From M55B154 sp964345775 (GTDB taxonomy: Bacteria > Spirochaetota > UBA4802 > UB4802), in NCBI GenBank assembly GCA_964345775.1, contig CAYFSO010000001.1, positions 1 to 64,000 on the forward strand: a stretch of 64,000 nucleotides of DNA, in the 5' to 3' direction. A program made the position numbers and the translations under genes. The notes under the pieces were generated by a model. It was given only the letters and a program-made list of their open reading frames with translations, was not told where the DNA came from and ran no database searches. Shown here one piece after another: positions 8,900 through 17,314 of the stretch. Every line of letters starts with the position of its first letter. Within the stretch, counting starts at the first letter, position 1.

Positions 8900-8969
8900 A
8901 CACGTGACATTACATACGGCAGCAGCTGTATTGTAATACCCCCATACTCCTATACTGCAATGCAGTATG

Positions 8970-9005
8970 CGGGGACTGCTTTAAAGGGCAGTCCCCGTCT
9001 TTTAT
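8970..9005 (+). terminator. Rho-independent terminator of the lipoprotein gene
   Basis: CGGGGACTGC (8970-8979) pairs perfectly with GCAGTCCCCG (8988-8997) around an eight-base loop and is followed by TCTTTTA. A smaller hairpin, ATACTGC/GCAGTAT, lies just upstream at 8952-8968. Confidence 0.85.
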
Positions 9006-9081
9006 CATTAATCTGGTGCCAGGTATCCCGGTTTTGATTTATAATTCTAAACCCAAATTTTCCAGGCTGCATCATTCTTAG

Positions 9082-9108
9082 TTGACAACCATCACCACCG
9101 GATACAAT
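9082..9108 (+). promoter_or_regulatory. Candidate sigma-70 promoter for the AOR gene
   Basis: TTGACA (9082-9087) is followed after 15 bases by TACAAT (9103-9108), five of six matches to the -10 consensus. The spacing is slightly short. It lies about 100 bases before the AOR start, and nothing else is seen between 9006 and 9197. Confidence 0.4.
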
Positions 9109-9210
9109 ATATTGTTTGTATGCTTATACTTTTATTCATTATGATCAAAAAAATAAAATATATGTATGGTATCGCTTGCTGTACCACTTGATAATCTAAG
9201 GAGATGCGTC

Positions 9211-11079
9211 ATGCAGGAAATTACTGGAACCAGTAACAGGATACTGGAGGTGGACCTCTCCACCAAATCATTCAGCGTATTCGAAGTACCCGAAAAAGAC
9301 CGTGAATTATACCTTGGCGGCAAGGGTCTTGGTTTAAAACTATTCTACGACAGGGTGGCCCCCGGCATCGATCCGCTGGGTGAAAAGAACGCTCTCATAT
9401 TCACCATGGGAGTATTCATGGGAACCGGCGCACCCTGTGCCGGCCGATTCGCGGCAGTCTGCAAGTCACCCCTGACAGGTATCATGGGTACCGCCTCTTC
9501 AGGTGGTCCTTTCGGAATGGCCCTGAAAACATCAGGCTGGGACGGCATCATTATCACGGGAAAGGCAAAATCCCCAACCTACCTGTATATCGATTCTGAC
9601 GGGGTACAGTTTAAAGCCGCTAAGGCCATATGGGGCAAGGATACACAGGAAGCCCAGAAGGCACTTGATAAAGAAGGAACAGGGTCACTGGCTATCGGTC
9701 CCGCGGGAGAGAACCTTGTACGGTACGCGAACATATGTTCGGGCCACCGGTTTTTGGGACGATGCGGCATGGGTGCGGTTATGGGCTCAAAAAACCTTAA
9801 GGGAGTAGTGGCAAAAGGAAAGGAATACAAGATCCTTCCCGTCAACAAGAAGAAATTTGATAAAGCACGTAAAAAGACACTGGCCTATATTAACAGGAAT
9901 GACATCACCGCCGGGTCATACCGGAATTTCGGCACCAACGCCAACGTGAACCTCTGTAACGCGGGCGGACTGCTTCCGGTACGCAATTATACCGGCGGTT
10001 CACACGGTGAAGCCCACAAGATATCCGGCGAAGAGATGGCCGAACGGTTCAACACGAAATACTCAACCTGTAAACCATGTGCCATACTCTGCGGACACAA
10101 GGGCACCTTTGAAGACGGAATGAAGCAGATACCCGAATACGAGACCGTCGGCATATTCGGCTCCAACCTGGAAATATTTGACCCGGTAACCATAACCGAC
10201 TGGAACGAGCTCTGCACAAAATACGGGATGGATACCATCTCTGCCGGGAATACCATTGCCTGGGCAATGGAAGCCACCGAGAAAGGGTTGATCCAGTCAA
10301 ACCTGAAGTTCGGTTCTACAAAAGGGGTAGAAAAAATATTAAAGGATATTACGTACCAGAAGGGACTTGGAAAGGACCTTGCACTTGGCACCCGCCATTG
10401 CGCGAAGGAATACGGCGGCCATGATTTTGCCATGAACGTAAAGGGCCTGGAACTTGCCGCGTATGACCCGCGGGGTGCGTGGGGACAGGCACTCTCATAT
10501 GCCGTGGCCAACAGGGGCGGATGTCACCTTTCAACAGCAAGTTTTGCCGTTGAGGTCTTCTTGAACATGCATAAACCCTTCACCAGGAAAGGGAAAGGGC
10601 AAATGACAAAGTTCCTTGAAGACGTAACATGCGCCGTGAACTCAATGCACATATGCCAGTTCACCGCCTTCGCCGTTGAGCTTGAACCTTTCGTGGTAAA
10701 ATATACCCCTACCCCGCTTTTGAACGTGATGGTAACCAACCTCAACCCCATAGCAACCAAGTTCATGGACGTGAGCCTCTGGCCGGAAATGTGGTCGGGG
10801 ATAATGGGGAAAAGGCTTGGCATGTTCAAGTGGATCAAGGCAGGCACAAGGATTCACGTACTTGAACGATACATGAATACCCTGGAGGGAATATCCCGGA
10901 AGGACGATACCCTGCCGGAACGTTTTCTTTCAGAGGGCAGGAACTGCGACCCGAAAAACAGGACCGTTCCCCTGGACGACCTGCTGGACAGCTATTACAG
11001 GGCCAGGGGATTTGATAAGAACGGGATCCCAACAGACAGGCTTATGAAAAAACTGAAGATCGAAAAGAAGGCAGTATAG
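9211..11079 (+). CDS. Aldehyde:ferredoxin oxidoreductase family (tungsten/molybdopterin)
   Basis: The 622-residue protein begins NRILEVDLSTKSFSVFEVPE and continues YLGGKGLGLKLFYD, the N-terminal pattern of the AOR family. Such enzymes oxidise aldehydes to acids with ferredoxin as acceptor, using a bis-pterin W or Mo cofactor and one 4Fe-4S cluster. Cluster ligands are visible in STCKPCAILCGHKG, and the distal Cys is probably in SMHICQFTAF. GPAGEN and NRGGCHL segments fit pterin binding. The start at 9211 is chosen because AAGGAG (9198-9203) precedes it at seven bases; upstream in-frame starts lack a site. It is the first gene of a cluster with two SCP2-like proteins and two Fe-ADH homologues, which suggests aldehyde/alcohol interconversion of a specific substrate. 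The ferredoxin link to the Rnf complex is inferred. Confidence 0.9.
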   Translation: MQEITGTSNRILEVDLSTKSFSVFEVPEKDRELYLGGKGLGLKLFYDRVAPGIDPLGEKNALIFTMGVFMGTGAPCAGRFAAVCKSPLTGIMGTASSGGPFGMALKTSGWDGIIITGKAKSPTYLYIDSDGVQFKAAKAIWGKDTQEAQKALDKEGTGSLAIGPAGENLVRYANICSGHRFLGRCGMGAVMGSKNLKGVVAKGKEYKILPVNKKKFDKARKKTLAYINRNDITAGSYRNFGTNANVNLCNAGGLLPVRNYTGGSHGEAHKISGEEMAERFNTKYSTCKPCAILCGHKGTFEDGMKQIPEYETVGIFGSNLEIFDPVTITDWNELCTKYGMDTISAGNTIAWAMEATEKGLIQSNLKFGSTKGVEKILKDITYQKGLGKDLALGTRHCAKEYGGHDFAMNVKGLELAAYDPRGAWGQALSYAVANRGGCHLSTASFAVEVFLNMHKPFTRKGKGQMTKFLEDVTCAVNSMHICQFTAFAVELEPFVVKYTPTPLLNVMVTNLNPIATKFMDVSLWPEMWSGIMGKRLGMFKWIKAGTRIHVLERYMNTLEGISRKDDTLPERFLSEGRNCDPKNRTVPLDDLLDSYYRARGFDKNGIPTDRLMKKLKIEKKAV

Positions 11080-11100
11080 CCATCCTGAACGGAGGAATAT

Positions 11101-11299
11101 ATGGACTACAACAGGTATCCCGAGATACACCCGGGCGGCAAGCCCTTCAAAAAGATATACCTTGNNNNNNNNNNNNNNNNNNNNNNNNNNNNNNNNNNNN
11201 NNNNNNNNNNNNNNNNNNNNNNNNNNNNNNNNNNNNNNNNNNNNNNNNNNNNNNNNNNNNNNNNTCGCGGTATACGCCCGCACCTTCCTGGGGGTATAG
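11101..11299 (+). CDS. SCP2-like protein, first copy, interrupted by scaffold gap
   Basis: The first 64 bases and last 35 bases are identical to the second copy at 12524-13069 except for one silent change. The middle is 100 N. The second copy has 447 bases at this place, so the gene is probably complete in the genome and about 546 bases long. The shared sequence continues into the downstream leader, up to the first codons of the following ADH. GGAGG precedes the ATG. The frame across the N run is meaningless. See the second copy for the family. Confidence 0.75.
11165..11264. other. Scaffold gap (100 N) in duplicated gene
   Basis: The 100 N placeholder falls exactly inside a long repeat shared with 12524-13069. 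By colinearity the true gap should be about 447 bases, corresponding to 12588-13034. Confidence 0.9.
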
Positions 11300-11344
11300 C
11301 ATGACATATATGGTATGTACAAATACAACGAGAGAGGTATAAAC

Positions 11345-12499
11345 ATGCAGTCATCAGGTTATTATCGTTTTTACAGCCATTCCAAGATCCTTTCCGGGAA
11401 AAAGGCGATGGAGCACATCCCCTTTGAACTGGAAAGCCTCAATTCCCGGAAACCGCTGGTGATCACCAGCAGGGCTGTAACCGACAGGGGACTGACAAAA
11501 AAATTTATTAAGGCAATGAAGGCATCCGGAATGGTTATCGGGGCACTGTATGACGATGCCCCTTCATACTCCGGGTCAACCATTATCAACGAACTTGCAA
11601 AACTGCACAGGCACAGGGGATGTGATTCGGTCATAGCCATGGGTGCCGGTCCGGTTGCAGACATAGCAAAAGGTGTAAACCTGCTTGCAACATTTAAAGA
11701 AGAAAACATTCTTATTTTCAGGGACAGGACAATCAGCCAGCACCTCAATCCGCTGGTAATGATCCCCGCAGGAGGACAGCTTGGCGGCGAGATGTCCAGC
11801 ATGGCTCATATCGAATCATTTGTGCTGCCATCAGATCACCTGTTCCCTGACGTGGTTGTCCTCGATGACAGGATGACACGTCCAGGTTCTTCGGAGGCGG
11901 CCGTTAATTCAGCCATGGCATCACTGACCCATGCCATCGAGGCCAGTGCTTTTCCGCATAACGATCCCATAAATGACGCGTATGCGCATGCCACCATACA
12001 GTTCGTCTATGAGAATTTACTGAAGTCGGCAAAACGACCCAACAACAGGGCTGCCGGACTGGCACTTGCAAATGCATCTGCCAGCGGAGATGTCTGCCTG
12101 TCCAATTCCCCGGCAGGACTGGTAAAACTCCTGGCAAATGCCATTTACGAAGAGACGGGAATACCTCACGGCATCAGCATGGGGATCATCCTGCCCTATC
12201 ACCTGCAGTTGAAGCTCGATTCCCGGAAGAAGGTCCGGGAGGAGCTTTTGATGGCAATGACCGGTATTGACGAATACGCGCAGACGCCGGCAAAGGAACG
12301 GTCGTCACGTGCGGTTCAACTGCTCTGGAAGCTCCAGGATGATCTTTCCAGAATATTGCCACGGTCATTCAAGGAACTTAACGTGCCGGGGTACAAGTTG
12401 AAATCAATCGCTGAGCGTGCGGCACTGCTCAGCGAGAAACGCTACAAGCCCACCGAGGCATTGAAGCTTCTCACCCAGGCGTGGGAAGGACGGGCATAA
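11345..12499 (+). CDS. Degenerate Fe-alcohol dehydrogenase paralogue, probably non-catalytic
   Basis: The 384-residue protein aligns with the intact Fe-ADH at 13115-14377 over its length, but key residues are changed. The metal ligand Asp is A192 (SAMASLTHAIEA against TAMDALTHAIEA). The ligand His is K261 (GLVKLLANA against GMVHTLGHA), and the nearby conserved His is N265. H196 and H275 remain. The dinucleotide-binding GGGSVLDTAKG has become GAGPVADIAKG, and PTTSGTGSEMT has become PAGGQLGGEMS. The reading frame is otherwise intact. It may be a structural or regulatory partner of the active paralogue, or an enzyme with new chemistry. The start at 11345 has GAGAGG seven bases upstream; the in-frame ATG at 11315 lacks one. 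The leader is duplicated with the gene before it. Confidence 0.85.
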   Translation: MQSSGYYRFYSHSKILSGKKAMEHIPFELESLNSRKPLVITSRAVTDRGLTKKFIKAMKASGMVIGALYDDAPSYSGSTIINELAKLHRHRGCDSVIAMGAGPVADIAKGVNLLATFKEENILIFRDRTISQHLNPLVMIPAGGQLGGEMSSMAHIESFVLPSDHLFPDVVVLDDRMTRPGSSEAAVNSAMASLTHAIEASAFPHNDPINDAYAHATIQFVYENLLKSAKRPNNRAAGLALANASASGDVCLSNSPAGLVKLLANAIYEETGIPHGISMGIILPYHLQLKLDSRKKVREELLMAMTGIDEYAQTPAKERSSRAVQLLWKLQDDLSRILPRSFKELNVPGYKLKSIAERAALLSEKRYKPTEALKLLTQAWEGRA

Positions 12500-12523
12500 T
12501 GACAGGAGCAAACGGAGGAATAT

Positions 12524-13069
12524 ATGGACTATAACAGGTATCCCGAGATACACCCGGGCGGCAAGCCCTTCAAAAAGATATACCTTGCCATTATGCTCTG
12601 GGTGGTGGGACGGGCCATGCAGGCAGCCGGCCGCACCGACAGGGAGCTGAAAGAGGAATTCGCCGCACTGCGTGATGACTTCCTCCTCAAGCTCTGGGTT
12701 CTTCCCGCCGGCCCCGCCATGCTGGTAGGCAGGGACGACAAGGGACGGGTGAAGTACTTCGGCTGGAAAGAACAGGGCAAAAAGCCAACCCTGACCATGA
12801 GCGTGAAGAACATCGAGGCGGCCATGCTGCTTTTCACCTTCCAGGAGTCAACCACCATCGCCACTGCCCGTGAACGGCTGGTGGTAGACGGGGATCTTCC
12901 CGATGCCTGCGCGGTGGTACGGGTGCTGAACACGGTGGAAACCTACCTGCTGCCAAAGGTCATCGCGAAACTGGCGGTGAAACGCTACCCAAAATGGTCG
13001 CAGATGAATCCCTTCAGGAAACATTTTGGCAGAATCGCGGTATACGCCCGCACCTTCCTGGGGGTATAG
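12524..13069 (+). CDS. SCP2-like (sterol-carrier-protein-like) domain protein, intact copy
   Basis: The 181-residue soluble protein has no Cys cluster or signal peptide. The central part runs through SVKNIEAAMLLFTFQESTT to LVVDGDLPDACAVVRVLN. This resembles SCP2-type lipid-binding domains (a hydrophobic sheet, a helix with FTG-like turn, and a V-x-GD segment). The assignment is tentative. SCP2-like proteins bind acyl or isoprenoid ligands and could present a hydrophobic aldehyde or alcohol to the neighbouring enzymes. The gene lies 24 bases after the degenerate ADH, with GGAGG before the ATG, and 45 bases before the active ADH. It is the intact member of a duplicate whose first copy is broken by a scaffold gap. 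Confidence 0.6.
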   Translation: MDYNRYPEIHPGGKPFKKIYLAIMLWVVGRAMQAAGRTDRELKEEFAALRDDFLLKLWVLPAGPAMLVGRDDKGRVKYFGWKEQGKKPTLTMSVKNIEAAMLLFTFQESTTIATARERLVVDGDLPDACAVVRVLNTVETYLLPKVIAKLAVKRYPKWSQMNPFRKHFGRIAVYARTFLGV

Positions 13070-13114
13070 CATGACATATATGGTATGTATAAATACAACG
13101 AGAGAGGTATAAAC

Positions 13115-14377
13115 ATGCAGTTACCAGGTTATTATGAATTCTGTTCACGCGTGAAGATGATATCAGGGCACAAGGCCCTTGAAGAAATACCCGAAGCCCT
13201 TCTTAACCTGAAGGCAGAGAAACCCCTGATCATCACCGACAAGGGGGTTGCCGGTGCAGGCCTTATCAAACAGGTTACTGCCGCAATGAACAAGGCAAAG
13301 AAGACATCAAAGGTGAAAGTAGGAGCAACCTACGACGATGTACCGCCCGATTCAGACATAAAGGTGGTAAACGAGGTAGCAAAGCTCTACAAGAGCAAGA
13401 AGTGCGACTCCATTATCGCCGTAGGAGGCGGTTCTGTTCTTGATACTGCAAAAGGTGTGAACATCGTTGTGTCAGAAAATGCTTCAGATCTCATGCAGTA
13501 TGCCGGGTACGGTGCCATAAAGAGAAAGCTGAACCCGGTTATTGCCATCCCCACCACTTCTGGCACCGGTTCCGAGATGACACTTGCGGCAGTTATCGCC
13601 GATCATTCCAATAACATCAAGATGGTATTCGGGTCATATTTCCTTCTTCCTGATTATGCCATCATAGATTCAAGAATGACAAAGACACTGCCGGCATCCA
13701 TTACCGCATTTACCGCCATGGACGCACTCACCCATGCCATCGAGGCATATACGTGCCTTGCCAAGAACCCGTTGAGTGACACAATGGCCATGTCCGCCAT
13801 ACAGCTCATCACCCATAACGTGGTGAACGTGGTGAAAAAGCCCAATGACATGGAGGGCAGACTTGCCCTTGCTAACGCGTCTGCAATGGCAGGTATAGCC
13901 TTTTCCAACTCCATGGTAGGAATGGTGCATACCCTTGGCCATGCAACCGGTGGCGTGTGTAACGTACCCCATGGCATATGCATGAACATACTGCTTCCTT
14001 ACGGCCTGGAGTACAACATGCACAAAACCGGTAAATACACTGGCGAACTGCTCTACCCCATGGCCGGGGAAGAGGTATATAACAGTACCCCGGAAAAAGA
14101 ACGACCTGTAAAAACCGTTGAACATGTGCGAAAGCTCATACAGGATTTGCACGATGCAACTGACGGGAAACATCCAAGGTGGTTCAAGGAAGTATATGAC
14201 AGGGACGGGAACCAGATGGTACCCCGCGAGAAACTGCCGGATATCGCACGTACAGGAATGAGCGACGCCTCCCAGTTCTATAACCCCGAAGACCTCGATT
14301 ACAACGATTTACTCTGGGTGATGGAGAACGCCTGGGAAGGAACACCACTGGACAGAAAGAAAGTCAAGAAAGGCTGA
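13115..14377 (+). CDS. Iron-containing alcohol dehydrogenase
   Basis: The 420-residue protein is a complete group III (Fe-dependent) ADH. GGGSVLDTAKGVN binds the dinucleotide. The expected metal ligands are D203 and H207 in TAMDALTHAIEA, H272 in GMVHTLGH, and H286 in NVPHGICMNILLP. PTTSGTGSEMT is also intact. It would interconvert an alcohol and an aldehyde with NAD(P)H. Next to the AOR, it could form an alcohol-aldehyde-acid pathway. The start at 13115 is preceded by GAGAGG; an ATG at 13085 without a ribosome site is less likely. The leader from 13035 to about 13121 matches that of the degenerate paralogue, evidence of tandem duplication of an SCP2-like/ADH unit. Confidence 0.93.
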   Translation: MQLPGYYEFCSRVKMISGHKALEEIPEALLNLKAEKPLIITDKGVAGAGLIKQVTAAMNKAKKTSKVKVGATYDDVPPDSDIKVVNEVAKLYKSKKCDSIIAVGGGSVLDTAKGVNIVVSENASDLMQYAGYGAIKRKLNPVIAIPTTSGTGSEMTLAAVIADHSNNIKMVFGSYFLLPDYAIIDSRMTKTLPASITAFTAMDALTHAIEAYTCLAKNPLSDTMAMSAIQLITHNVVNVVKKPNDMEGRLALANASAMAGIAFSNSMVGMVHTLGHATGGVCNVPHGICMNILLPYGLEYNMHKTGKYTGELLYPMAGEEVYNSTPEKERPVKTVEHVRKLIQDLHDATDGKHPRWFKEVYDRDGNQMVPREKLPDIARTGMSDASQFYNPEDLDYNDLLWVMENAWEGTPLDRKKVKKG

Positions 14378-14395
14378 CATTCAACAGACAGCATT

Positions 14396-14424
14396 CATGG
14401 CATGCCGCTTCCCGGCATGCCATG
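14396..14424. repeat. Perfect 12-bp hairpin after the Fe-ADH
   Basis: CATGGCATGCCG (14396-14407) pairs with CGGCATGCCATG (14413-14424) around a five-base loop, 18 bases after the ADH stop. There is no T-run, so it may stabilise the mRNA 3' end rather than terminate. Confidence 0.6.
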
Positions 14425-14482
14425 TCACCATTTCCCCTCCATTATCAACTCCACGCCTCAAGTAATTATTTGTAGCTTCTCA

Positions 14483-14530
14483 AAACCAGAGTGCCGCCCC
14501 GCCTTCGGCGGGGCGGCACTCTGGTTTTTT
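14483..14530 (+). terminator. Strong GC-rich terminator hairpin
   Basis: A stem of about 20 pairs spans 14483-14527 (AAACCAGAGTGCCGCCCCGC and its complement) with a tiny loop and a T-run ending at 14530. It closes the AOR/ADH cluster. Confidence 0.9.
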
Positions 14531-14570
14531 CAGTAGTTAGCAGCAAAAGCATTTATTGTGCCCCCTGAAA

Positions 14571-14714
14571 ATGAGAAGCGCGGTAGAACTCAGCTATAAC
14601 AGCATTGGACTTACAGACCACAGCCGGAAAAAAATGGACCATTCCCGGTCACTTGCCCATTCACTGGAGAACCTCACGGACCAGATCGTGACATTGAAAC
14701 AGGTTATGGAATAA
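14571..14714 (+). pseudogene. Possible chemoreceptor C-terminal remnant
   Basis: A 47-codon frame encodes a helical peptide (SLAHSLENLTDQIVTLKQVME at its end), with the heptad-like pattern expected of the last helix of a methyl-accepting chemotaxis protein. There is no ribosome binding site and the upstream sequence is a terminator. It may be the surviving 3' end of a deleted receptor gene. The peptide is short, so this is tentative. Confidence 0.35.
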
Positions 14715-14722
14715 CCCGGTTA

Positions 14723-17125
14723 TTACTCCTTCAACGGCTCAAGCGTATATTCGTTTTCAGCATGCTCCTTGATCATTTTATCACTGAACCACCAGTATAC
14801 CTTTTCACCGCTCATAAAGGCATCGGCCTGGTCTTTAAAATGCGGGTCAAATATCCTGCCGCTTGTACCCGCAGAAAGCACAGACAGCACCCTGTCATTA
14901 TCGGCAAAATCAACCACCATGCGCATTGCGGCAGAAACCGTTACCTGGTAGGGATCGGTAAACTTGTAAATGGCCCGGTACAGTGTCTCACCTGAGCCAT
15001 CCATGGGATACGGGCCCTCCCCAATTATGTACTTGAGGGCACCCTCCCGCATGATGGCACTTACGAACCCCTTTTGATGCAGGTCTCCCCACACGTATTG
15101 CCCGGGATCGGATCCGTACTCATCAAGCACCTGGCGTGCAGAGGCAAGTATAATGTCTTCCATCCGTTCTGTCTTTTCCGTTGTTGTATCATCAAACCAG
15201 ACCGAACTGCCCGAGAGCACCATTTCCTCAAACCTGTTCTGCCAGAAATACCATGAATCCAGCATGGTGCCTGTCAGTTCTTCACCAAGCTCGTCCCTGA
15301 ATGTATTCATGGCCATATTCCTGTATACTGCCTGCATTACTGCCGGGGCGGCGGTATCTTTCCTGTCAAGGAAGTCCCAGCTTTTCAGTATCTCACCCAT
15401 CTGCTTTGTATCTTTCTGTTCAAGAAGAACCCTGCTTATAACAGGTGCCAGCTTTTCGGCCAGCTTGTTCTTGATATCACGCTGAAATGCCCATGAATCA
15501 TCGGCACTTATTTTTTCCTTTGAACCAAACAGTTCCATCATTCGTGCATACCTGTAATACGATGCGAAATAGGATGACACGTAATAGGGATAACCGGAGA
15601 ACACCGTATTGTGATTGGAAGTACCAACCCAGCCTTTATCGGGGTTGGTCCATGATGGCATTTTGTTACAGGGTATCCATCCGGTCCAGTTGTCCTTCCC
15701 GTCCTTCACCACGTACGGAACCGTACTTTCACCCTGTGAACGTATGGGAAGTCGACCGGTTGTATGCCAGGCAATGTTTCCATCGGCATCGGCGTACACA
15801 AAGTTCAGCATGACCATGGTAACCTTGCCCAGCTCCTTTTCAACGTCAAAGACGTTCTTACAATTGACCAGATCTTCAAGGCCTGTAACCGGGCTCATGG
15901 TCTCGAAAGGAGACCATCTTACCGTGATGACCCTGTCGGTTTTAAGAGCGGGCATTACATTCGATATTACCGGTCCGCGCTTTGTCAGCCTGATGGTTAT
16001 CTCTTCTTCACGAAATCCCTTCTCCGCATCACCATCTTTTATTTTCAGGGTTTCGGTAATTGTCTCAAACGGGATTGAGCGGGATCCCTCCATGTACCTG
16101 TTCTCGTTTTTCGGATCCACCGTCTCAATGTAGAGGTCCTGTGCGTCACCGTATGAATTGGTGATCCCAAAGGCAACATGTTCGGTTCTTCCAATGATCA
16201 TGCCGGGCATTCCCGGGATAATGGCCCCAACCGCCCTGAACTCCGGGGTGATAAGGCCCATGGGATACATGGGGCCGGGGATCATGGTTGTTTCCAGGTG
16301 CGGGTCGTTGCACAGCATGGCCTTCCCGCTTTCTGTTCTTGAGGGCGATATGGCCCAGTTGTTGCTTCCCACTTCAAGCGTGAAAGGATCTTTCAACATG
16401 GCCATCAGTTGCTCATCTTTCGAAAGGTCTATACCAATTGCTTCAAGGTTATCCAATGCGGGCCGCCTGGTATTATTTGCAAGTGATGCTCCATCCTCGG
16501 GATTGGTGTTTATGGGAAATATCTCCCGTGCCTTTGCCGGGCCAACCTTTTCCACCAGCATCTGCGCCACCATCTCGGTGTCAATATTGGCCGCGGTGCT
16601 CCACCCCATGTAATAGAGTATTGAGAGGATATCGTCAATTTCCCATTTCGATGGCTGTATTCCCGCCAGGCTGAACTCCACGTGATGGTTATCTTTCTGG
16701 TTTTCAATGTACTGGTTTACCCCATCCGCATATGCCTGGAAGAATGCCCTGCTTTTGTGGCTCAATATCTTCGCGTGTTTTTTCGCATTCCTGTGAAAAC
16801 CAAGGGTTCGCATTCGTGTATCCAGGCCCTTCGCCTGTTCACCTGCCAGTTCACAGATACGTCCCTGGGCAAACATGCGGGTCAATTCCATCTGGAACAG
16901 CCTGTCCTGTGCGCTAATGAACCCCTGTGCAAGAATGGCATCATGAAGATCATCCGCGTAAACATACGCCATTCCCTTCTCGTCCCGCACAACTTCAATT
17001 TTGCCATGCAGGCCATCGACAGAAATCGTACCGTCATCCTGGTAATTGTTCACGGTGTGTACAAGTATCAGTATTCCAATAATTATAACAGCAAGCACCA
17101 TACCGGCAATCTTTGCAATCTTCAT
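14723..17125 (-). CDS. Penicillin acylase family (Ntn hydrolase) precursor
   Basis: The 800-residue protein has an N-terminal membrane or signal segment (IAGMVLAVIIIGILILVHTV) and the alpha-chain motif GFISAQDRLFQMELTR. The beta chain begins at S254 in VGSNNWAISPSR, the expected autocatalytic cleavage site and nucleophile. CNDPHLETTMIPGPMYPM and WHTTGRLPIR segments fit the S45 peptidase family. These enzymes cleave amides of acyl side chains, such as beta-lactams or acyl-homoserine lactones, in the periplasm. Substrate cannot be told. Its length is normal for the family. It is monocistronic, convergent with the gene cluster before it and divergent from the following kinase gene. Confidence 0.9.
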   Translation of the reverse strand: MKIAKIAGMVLAVIIIGILILVHTVNNYQDDGTISVDGLHGKIEVVRDEKGMAYVYADDLHDAILAQGFISAQDRLFQMELTRMFAQGRICELAGEQAKGLDTRMRTLGFHRNAKKHAKILSHKSRAFFQAYADGVNQYIENQKDNHHVEFSLAGIQPSKWEIDDILSILYYMGWSTAANIDTEMVAQMLVEKVGPAKAREIFPINTNPEDGASLANNTRRPALDNLEAIGIDLSKDEQLMAMLKDPFTLEVGSNNWAISPSRTESGKAMLCNDPHLETTMIPGPMYPMGLITPEFRAVGAIIPGMPGMIIGRTEHVAFGITNSYGDAQDLYIETVDPKNENRYMEGSRSIPFETITETLKIKDGDAEKGFREEEITIRLTKRGPVISNVMPALKTDRVITVRWSPFETMSPVTGLEDLVNCKNVFDVEKELGKVTMVMLNFVYADADGNIAWHTTGRLPIRSQGESTVPYVVKDGKDNWTGWIPCNKMPSWTNPDKGWVGTSNHNTVFSGYPYYVSSYFASYYRYARMMELFGSKEKISADDSWAFQRDIKNKLAEKLAPVISRVLLEQKDTKQMGEILKSWDFLDRKDTAAPAVMQAVYRNMAMNTFRDELGEELTGTMLDSWYFWQNRFEEMVLSGSSVWFDDTTTEKTERMEDIILASARQVLDEYGSDPGQYVWGDLHQKGFVSAIMREGALKYIIGEGPYPMDGSGETLYRAIYKFTDPYQVTVSAAMRMVVDFADNDRVLSVLSAGTSGRIFDPHFKDQADAFMSGEKVYWWFSDKMIKEHAENEYTLEPLKE

Positions 17126-17314
17126 CTCAAACCTCCATATTAGTGAACGGCATTCAGCATCTTTACATGAGTACCGGTATTAATCAAGAACAAAGCGGAA
17201 TCTTAACACATTTAAGAAGAATTAGATTGACTGACAGCATCAGCGGGCGTATACTACAGTATAAAGTCAAATGAACATATACATAGTTGATCCTACTGGA
17301 GAGATGTGTACAGG

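Noticed and set aside
11101..11304. Frame reading through the N run to a different C-terminus
   Set aside because: The N run is a placeholder and not the true length; the frame after it is shifted and does not match the intact copy.
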